Part shown: one piece after another, positions 58,351 to 64,000 of the stretch | Layout of the letters: every line of letters begins with the position of its first letter | Numbering within the stretch: position 1 is the first letter of the stretch | Source of the DNA: Candidula unifasciata | Taxonomy: Eukaryota > Mollusca > Gastropoda > Stylommatophora > Geomitridae | DNA: 64,000 nucleotides | NCBI GenBank assembly: GCA_905116865.2 | Contig: CAJHNH020000217.1 | Span: 459,706 to 523,705, forward strand | Reading direction: 5' to 3' | Notes under the pieces: generated by a model | Databases searched by the model: none | Told to the model about the DNA's origin: nothing | Seen by the model: only the letters and a program-made list of their open reading frames with translations | Translations under genes and position numbers: made by a program

Positions 58351-59255
58351 TTATCGGTTCAATCAACCAATCATCACATCACACTGGCTTCAAGATTTGG
58401 AAGGGAAATTCCCCAGATCGTCTCATAGTATGGGGGGGGGGGGCGGAGGAGGGGGGTTAGGGTTAGGCTTAGTAGTAGTCGCTGTTCAGGTCACACTAGC
58501 CCTAACCCTGCCCCCCTCTACCACCCTATACTACGGCCTGAGGTTTTCCTATCAAATCTCGACTTTACGATCAACAGCTACTGCGGATAATGGCGAGATG
58601 TGGTGACATAACAGAAAAGAACTAAAGCCTACAATACAACAAACCTCTCACTGTACGTGAGTCACAGATGAGCCTTATATAGATCTATCGCTTCTAAATT
58701 TCTTTGTTTGCCTTGGTGAGAAAATGATACCAGTTTTACTAGATTTTTTTTTTTTCCTTTTCATTTCTAATTATTCGCTATCGACTTCAGACATTTTATG
58801 TCTCTGACCTGGTTGTGCTGACGCTAAGATTCGGTGTTTGAATCTCAAGGCACCCTTGCATAATAATGTCATGAGCGATTAAGGCATCGATCTGCTTGAG
58901 TGCTTTGCCATAGGTCGCCAAGTTGAGACAAGGCGGCACTGTCTCACATAATCTCTCCCAATGACAGCTTCGCATGCCTAACTTCTGAGAAGGTCCAGGC
59001 GGCATCGGTCGTCGCTTTGACTGCTATCTTTAAGCATTTCGTCATTTCTAAAATTAGAAGCATGACATCATGGAAATTTAACTGAATAGTAAGGAATAGT
59101 TCCAGACTGTTTAATTGTTTCTTTCTTTGTTGTTGTTGTTGTTTTAATTAATATTCTTATATAATTATATAGTTCAATTAATACTGGTCTCGTTCACTTA
59201 CAATAAAGAATTAAATTTCTTTTATACACCAAACAATATTGATATAATACCAAGT
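58351..59255. other. no gene recognised
   Basis: A poly-G patch (58431-58444) and a possible degenerate tRNA-like B box (GGTGTTTGAATCTC, about 58831) are the only marks. Confidence 0.45.
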
Positions 59256-59400
59256 AAGTAAGTAAATTTGACCCCATCAGGACATCACACAGAGCGAATA
59301 AACACCAGGTGACACAAAGTGGCACCATGCGGATGAGGATCACCTGTTGAGAGTTCCCAGAAACCGCGTTCAACCGTTAATTACAAACATATGTGTACTT
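59256..59400. mobile_element. solo arm of the long-inverted-repeat element
   Basis: AAGTAAGTAAGTAAATTTGA, GGACATCACACAGAGCGA, CCAGGTGACACAAAGTGGCA and CCCAGAAACCGCGTTCAACC match both arms of 345-775. Confidence 0.7.
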
Positions 59401-59872
59401 TTGTCAGGGCGGCGCCCCTGAACTTCTCTTCTGTAACCTGCAGATGTCATGAATCACAAAACGACAGCGAATATTTTAGTCGTGAAACTTGTCTTTAGTG
59501 CCATAATGTTGGTATTACACCTTCACAATGTTAACTAATTATTGAAAAAGGCTTTGTGGCTTAGAGTTAGTGAACATCTTTAACAATTTCATGATCTTCG
59601 GGTACTAGGTTTCCATTTCCGCGGTTAGCGGAAAATTAAAACAACAGTAACAACAACCAGTCACTGTTAAGAGAGTCGCACCATGAAAAAGATTGATGTC
59701 TCGCAAGGTAATATTTCCAAAGATAGTAGTAGTTACACTCTAGCGAACCTTTGATGTGGAGATAACAAACAATTGTTAAATTGTTCAACTAATTATTTAT
59801 GACGCTGATGATAATAATCATAATAATGATGATGATGAAATGACGATTATATTGATAATGATGCTGATGATC
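59401..59872. other. no gene recognised
   Basis: AT-rich with a GATGATAAT-rich patch before the next array. Confidence 0.5.
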
Positions 59873-60228
59873 AGCTCAAAATAATAGTGGGATTTCCCGT
59901 TTTCAGGTCAAAATAATAGTGGGATGTCCCGTTTTCAGCTCAAAATAATAGTGGAATGTCCCATTTTCAGGTCAAAATAATAGTGGGGTGTTCCATTTTC
60001 AGGTCAAAATAATAGTGGGATGTCCCGTTTTCAGATCAAAATAATAGTGGGATGTCCCGTTTTCAGGTCAAAATAATAGTGGAAAGTCCCATTTTAGGTC
60101 AAAATAATAGTGGGATGTCACGTTTTAAGGTAGAAATAATAGTGGGATGAAACGTTTTAAGGTAAAAATAATAGTGGGATGTCCCGTTTTCAGTTACAAA
60201 TAATAGCGGGATGTCCCGTGTTTAGCTC
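59873..60228. repeat. 32-bp minisatellite, 11 copies
   Basis: CAGGTCAAAATAATAGTGGG and ATGTCCCGTTTT make a 32-base unit. Diverged at the right end. Confidence 0.95.
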
Positions 60229-60811
60229 AATATACTATGGCCACTCTGTGTAAAAAGGCACAACAGGAGGTCGACGGCTACGAAGGTGACATAATGACGG
60301 TGATAAGAAACAACAGTTCCAGAAGAACGGTTTTATGAAGCGAAGACCCACAGACAAGTGAACACAAACATCAGAAAGAGACCTTTATCTTCTTTTGGCC
60401 ACGCTGTGAAAGGATTTCAACTTAAGACAAATGGGAAAATTGAATGAAAGAGAAACAGTGAAGGAAAACATGAAATGATTATTGGCAGTTTTTGTTGGCC
60501 ATGACTTCAAAGGGTGTCAGATTACGAACGGATACATGCTCTTAGAGATCGCAGGTTATTGAGAAGCATGATAGCTGAAGCCAGACTTTGAGGCTTTTAA
60601 TGAAGATGATGATGATGATGACACGTTGTGATATGAACTTTATGAAATAGTATGTTTATTATGTTTCGCGTTCTTCTGTATCGATGTAGCGTGGATGAGA
60701 CATTTGGGATTAACGAGAAAGTGATTTCCAAAAGAAGCAGAAAAGCACAGAAAATGATCACCCGGAAGCAAGATTCATGATTCAAATGGAACGACTGTGT
60801 GTCAACTTTTA
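60229..60811. other. no gene recognised
   Basis: A minus-strand frame at 60597-60785 has a hydrophobic stretch but begins in a (GAT)n patch and has no support. Confidence 0.5.
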
Positions 60812-61330
60812 TTTGCTGGGACTAAAGTATAAATCAACTATTATCTACTGGAACTAATTTATGAGTAAACTATTAGCTGCCGGAACTAATGTATACATCA
60901 ACTATTATCTGCTGGAACTAATTTATGAGTAAACTATTAGCTGCCGGAACTAATGTATACATCAACTATTATCTGCTGGAACTAATGTGTGAGTAAACTA
61001 TTAGCTGCCGGAACTAATGTATACATCAAGTATTATCTGCTGGAGCTAATGTGTGAGTCTAACTATTATCTGCTCAAACTGGTGTATAAATTAAGTATTA
61101 TTTCCTGGAACTGATGTATAAATAAACTTTTATCTCCTGTAACTAATGCATGCGTCAAATATTATTTGAGGAAATAATGTATGAGTCAACTATTATCTGC
61201 TGGAACAAAAGTATGAGTCAACTATTGTCAGCTGAAGCTAATGCATGAGTCAACTATTATCTGCTGGAGCTAATGTATGAGTCAACTATTATTTGTTGGA
61301 ACTAAAGTATAAGTCAGTATTTGCTTAAAT
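60812..61330. repeat. second 32-bp minisatellite, ~16 copies
   Basis: AACTATTATCTGCTGGAACT and AATGTATGAGTC make a 32-base unit (GAACTAAT at 60851 and 60883). A 64-bp alternation (ATTAGCTGCCGG / ATTATCTGCTGG) is visible on the left. Confidence 0.93.
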
Positions 61331-61850
61331 CCCTGTATGAGTCAGCTACTGTCTTCTGGAACTGCTGCATGTGTTAACTGCCCTCCAGTAGAATTAACGG
61401 ATGCATTTACGGCATGTTCTGTGATTTATTTACAAATCTATATTTACGCAGCCAAATTTTATAAGAAATGGTTTTTAAATTGATCAGTTTTATGCTATTA
61501 GAATAGTGACCCTTGCAACAACAAATGATCGAAAATTAAAGCAAGTAAAATCATGTGTCGTAGAATCTCTATTGGGATAACACGGAGAGATAACATTTAA
61601 AATCAGGAACGGAAGAAGATTAGGACCGAAAGCAGTCATGTATTTCGTGAAGGATTAGCTGACGGAATGTCAGGGGTAGACCAGACAAACATGGAACGAT
61701 AGCAATACGACAACCGTAGCGAAACGAAGACAACATTACAAGGCACGGTAGAAAGCGCATACGGAAGATTGTTGTATCCCCCTTAAGAGGTAACTGGAGG
61801 GAAAAAAAGAAGAAAATTAGTGCCTCAAGTTTACCACGAAGAAAGAAATA
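61331..61850. other. no gene recognised
   Basis: Unique-looking sequence without motif. Confidence 0.5.
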
Positions 61851-62470
61851 CGCTGGGTACTAACTAACGTCTGCAACAATTATTGAATTGGTAAGTTTCC
61901 ATTGTCCACAGCAGTTGTTGATCGTAACGGAAACTCCGACACACAGAAAACATTGACGTGGGAGAAAAATAAAAAGTGGTCGTTGGAGGGAAACTCCGAC
62001 ACACAGAAAACATTGACGTGGGGGAAAAAAGGGGGGTGGGAGGGAAACTCCGACACATAGAAAAAATTGAAGTCGGGGGACAAAAGGAGGAAAATGGAAG
62101 GGGGAGGGGGCCCTCCGTATACTTGACATATTTTGTGTGTGTGTGGTGGAGGGCCCTCACGAGACCAAAATCTTGTTCAGGTGCTTGATAATAATAATTG
62201 CTGAATTACAAATAAATAAAATTATTTATTTGAAATACTGTGATAGGTATAGAGAAAAACTTAAAAAGATAACATACATAAATCAACGTTACTGCGAATA
62301 AACGTATGCATTGGGTACTAACATTTACAACACAGTTCATGAACGGGTAAGCCGACACACACAAAACTGGGGAACAGGTCGGCAGTACACCTAACATAAT
62401 TTTTGTGGGGAATCAAACCTTTTTTATGTGCTCAATAATAATAATAATTGCTGAATGACAAATACATATA
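61851..62470. repeat. diverged segmental duplication with an internal triplicate
   Basis: GGGTACTAAC and GGTAAG...CCGACACACA at about 61855-61945 recur at 62313-62365. GATAATAATAATTGCTGAAT at about 62187 recurs near 62432. Within the first copy, GGAAACTCCGACACACAGAA repeats at 61929, 61989 and 62043 (60- and 54-base spacing). Confidence 0.65.
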
Positions 62471-62473
62471 TTG

Positions 62474-62757
62474 TACTTCTTCGCGTTCACTGGCTGTAAA
62501 CTCTGGTGCAAAGTTCTGGGTGTTCGTCCACCTTCAGAGTTTAGTCTTATTCCAGACCTACGTGTTGCGTACACATCCGTTTTACACATCTGGCTTATTT
62601 GTATGCAAACTCTCAGTTCTTTGCCTCTCTATAGAGATATACTCCGAATTTGGCGGATTAATCTATTCCTATGACATTCTTGTTAGGGAGGCAGTGGGTC
62701 TATTCCCCCCTCCCCCCCCCCCCACCAATGGGATCCTCGAAACTCACACGGTGATAA
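62474..62757 (-). mobile_element. SINE-A, minus, full-length
   Basis: CTTCTTCGCGTTCACTGGCT through CTGTAAACTCTGG, CTTATTCCAGACCTACG, TTTGTATGCAAACTC and CGAAACTCACACGGTGATAA spans the whole family, interrupted by a poly-C run (about 62706-62722). Confidence 0.87.
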
Positions 62758-62784
62758 ACATAATAATGTATATGAACTTATATG

Positions 62785-63050
62785 ATAGAGGTTTGAGTTT
62801 TAAGGTTTGAACAGCGGATCAACTTCATGGCACGCGGGAAAGTAACCCATAAGTGCTCCGTTCTTCTTTCAAGTCTGAGTCCGAAGAAACTCAGCACAGT
62901 GCACAGGCTCTGTAGCACCGGCGAGGATCCTGAAATACTTTGTGCAAATTGAAGAACCCCAAAGTTTTGCCCGGGCAGCGCCGTTAGGCTACTGTTTCTG
63001 ATTTCCAACTGCCTGGGGATTCTTTACGTGCGCAACACAACACACAAAAA
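62785..63050 (-). mobile_element. SINE-C, minus, 3' two-thirds
   Basis: GGTTTGAACAGCGGATCAAC, AGTAACCCATAAGTGCTCCG, GGATCCTGAAATACTTTGTG and GCCCGGGCAGCGCCGTTAGG match SINE-C in reverse. The tRNA head is absent. Confidence 0.85.
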
Positions 63051-63324
63051 TGATAGGTATAGACAACTTGTATAACAATAACATCTGTGCGTGGTTTTAA
63101 GCGGGGTGGGTGGGATAGGGAGGGGGGGGGGTGGTGGCAGCTTACAGCCTTTAAAAATTTACAAGAGGTAAGGAGATAATCTCCCCCTCACCCCACCCTA
63201 TTTTCTATGTGTGCGTGTGTGGGCATGCGCGATCATGTGTGTGTTGGGTTCAAAGGTATGAGCTTTAACGTGCCACCCCCCCCCCCCCCCCCCCTTTTCC
63301 CAATAAGGTTCCCGAACCCTGTAG
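63051..63324. other. no gene recognised; poly-C
   Basis: Poly-G (63120-63130) and poly-C (63276-63294) runs. Confidence 0.6.
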
Positions 63325-63691
63325 GCCGTGACTACAAGCATTATCTACAACACTTGACGGTCGTGACTACAAGCATTATCTACAACACTTGACGGTCGTG
63401 ACTTCAAGCATTATCTACAACACTTGACGGTCGTGACTACAAGCATTATCAACAACACTTGACGGTCGTGACTTCAAGCATTAACTACAACACTTGACGG
63501 TCGTGATTTCAAGCATTAACTACAACACTTGACGGTCGTGACTTCAGGCATTATCTACAACACTTGACGGTCGTGACTTCAAGCATTAACTACAACACTT
63601 GACGGTCGTGACTTCAAGCATTAACTACAACACTTGACGGTCGTGACTTCAGGCATTATCTACAAAACTTGACGGTCGTGACTTCAAGCAT
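63325..63691. repeat. 35-bp minisatellite, ~10.5 copies
   Basis: GGTCGTGACTTCAAGCATTA and TCTACAACACTTGAC make a 35-base unit with few variants (GACTACAAG/GACTTCAAG, ATTATC/ATTAAC). Confidence 0.97.
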
Positions 63692-64000
63692 TAGTTCTAA
63701 TTATGAAACGTGCCTCCTGGAAGCCACACGATACACCCAGTGAATGTGGATCTGCTAGCATCTGCGCTAACCGGTCCGATCGTGCCTATTAGCCTCAGAG
63801 CCTCTCTTCTACAGATCTGTCATGATCACATGAAGGCATCTGCAGGAAATACAGGATTACCAGCTTAGCGGTATGGATTTAATCCCTAGTCATGACACGG
63901 GTTTTTCCCAGACCTTATACCATTCTCTAATTCGGTTTCATCTCATAAAATGGATACCAGGTATTTTTCGGAGAGCGGAAAAAAATGTAGCTAAAAAGGT
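63692..64000. other. no gene recognised
   Basis: Edge of window. Possible SINE-E scrap (GATACCAGGTA near 63953). Confidence 0.4.

Noticed and set aside
60597..60785. Minus frame with a hydrophobic stretch resembling a signal peptide
   Set aside because: It ends in a His run from a (GAT)n patch and has no support beyond one hydrophobic segment.

Overview
This is a eukaryotic, repeat-dominated genomic window, most likely from a mollusc and perhaps a gastropod. That assignment is inference from several things: one intronless SOX-like gene in 64 kb, long non-coding stretches, abundant tRNA-derived SINEs, decayed LINEs, MITEs, and a very high density of micro-, mini- and satellite repeats. No prokaryotic or organellar features were seen. 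Exactly one gene is convincing: a 567-codon, single-exon, HMG-box protein of the SOX type on the minus strand (5626-7329). A CCAAT/CRE-bearing upstream flank (about 7330-7850) could be its promoter.

The rest is transposable elements and tandem repeats. The LINE relics fall into three groups. LINE-A has an RT C-terminus followed by RNase H and occurs at 13858-16840, 39140-39540, 43862-43965 and 55350-55462. LINE-B has an RT C-terminal 'ACIFPVATYGCESW' type sequence and occurs at 21030-21744 and 42890-43440, with crumbs near 24.8 and 25.0 kb. LINE-C is an RTE/Jockey-like RT and occurs at 13090-13510, 17041-18520 and 28085-28495. At least five SINE-like families are dispersed. SINE-A (about 276 bp with a GAA tail) is the commonest, and one copy at 7993-8268 keeps a perfect 12-bp target-site duplication. 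A tRNA-headed SINE-B copy at 14412-14651 sits inside LINE-A, also with a 12-bp duplication. Non-autonomous DNA elements include a 183-bp pogo/Tigger-like MITE (2938-3120), a two-copy MITE of about 290 bp (8940-9229 and 49601-49897) and a long-inverted-repeat element (345-775, with a solo arm near 59.3 kb).

Tandem arrays cover much of the remainder. Measured monomers are 14, 18, 21, 31, 31, 32, 32, 35, 36, 41, 48, 52, 53, 116 and 153 bp, with many (TC)n, (TTTC)n, (TTC)n, (AT)n and (CA)n tracts. Two satellites appear to have been born from transposon ends: the 52-bp satellite (21745-23170) from the 3' tail of LINE-B, and the 53-bp satellite (11502-12506) from the 5' tRNA-like head of SINE-C. 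Long open frames within arrays (for example 416 and 491 codons) follow from stop-free repeat units and are not annotated as genes. A palindrome of about 460 bp with an (AT)n core lies at 54671-55133.

I see no operon-like or co-operating gene set and no defence, toxin or biosynthetic system. The interest lies in the divergent SOX-like gene with three IKxEP motifs and in the unusually legible record of retroelement ends turning into satellites.
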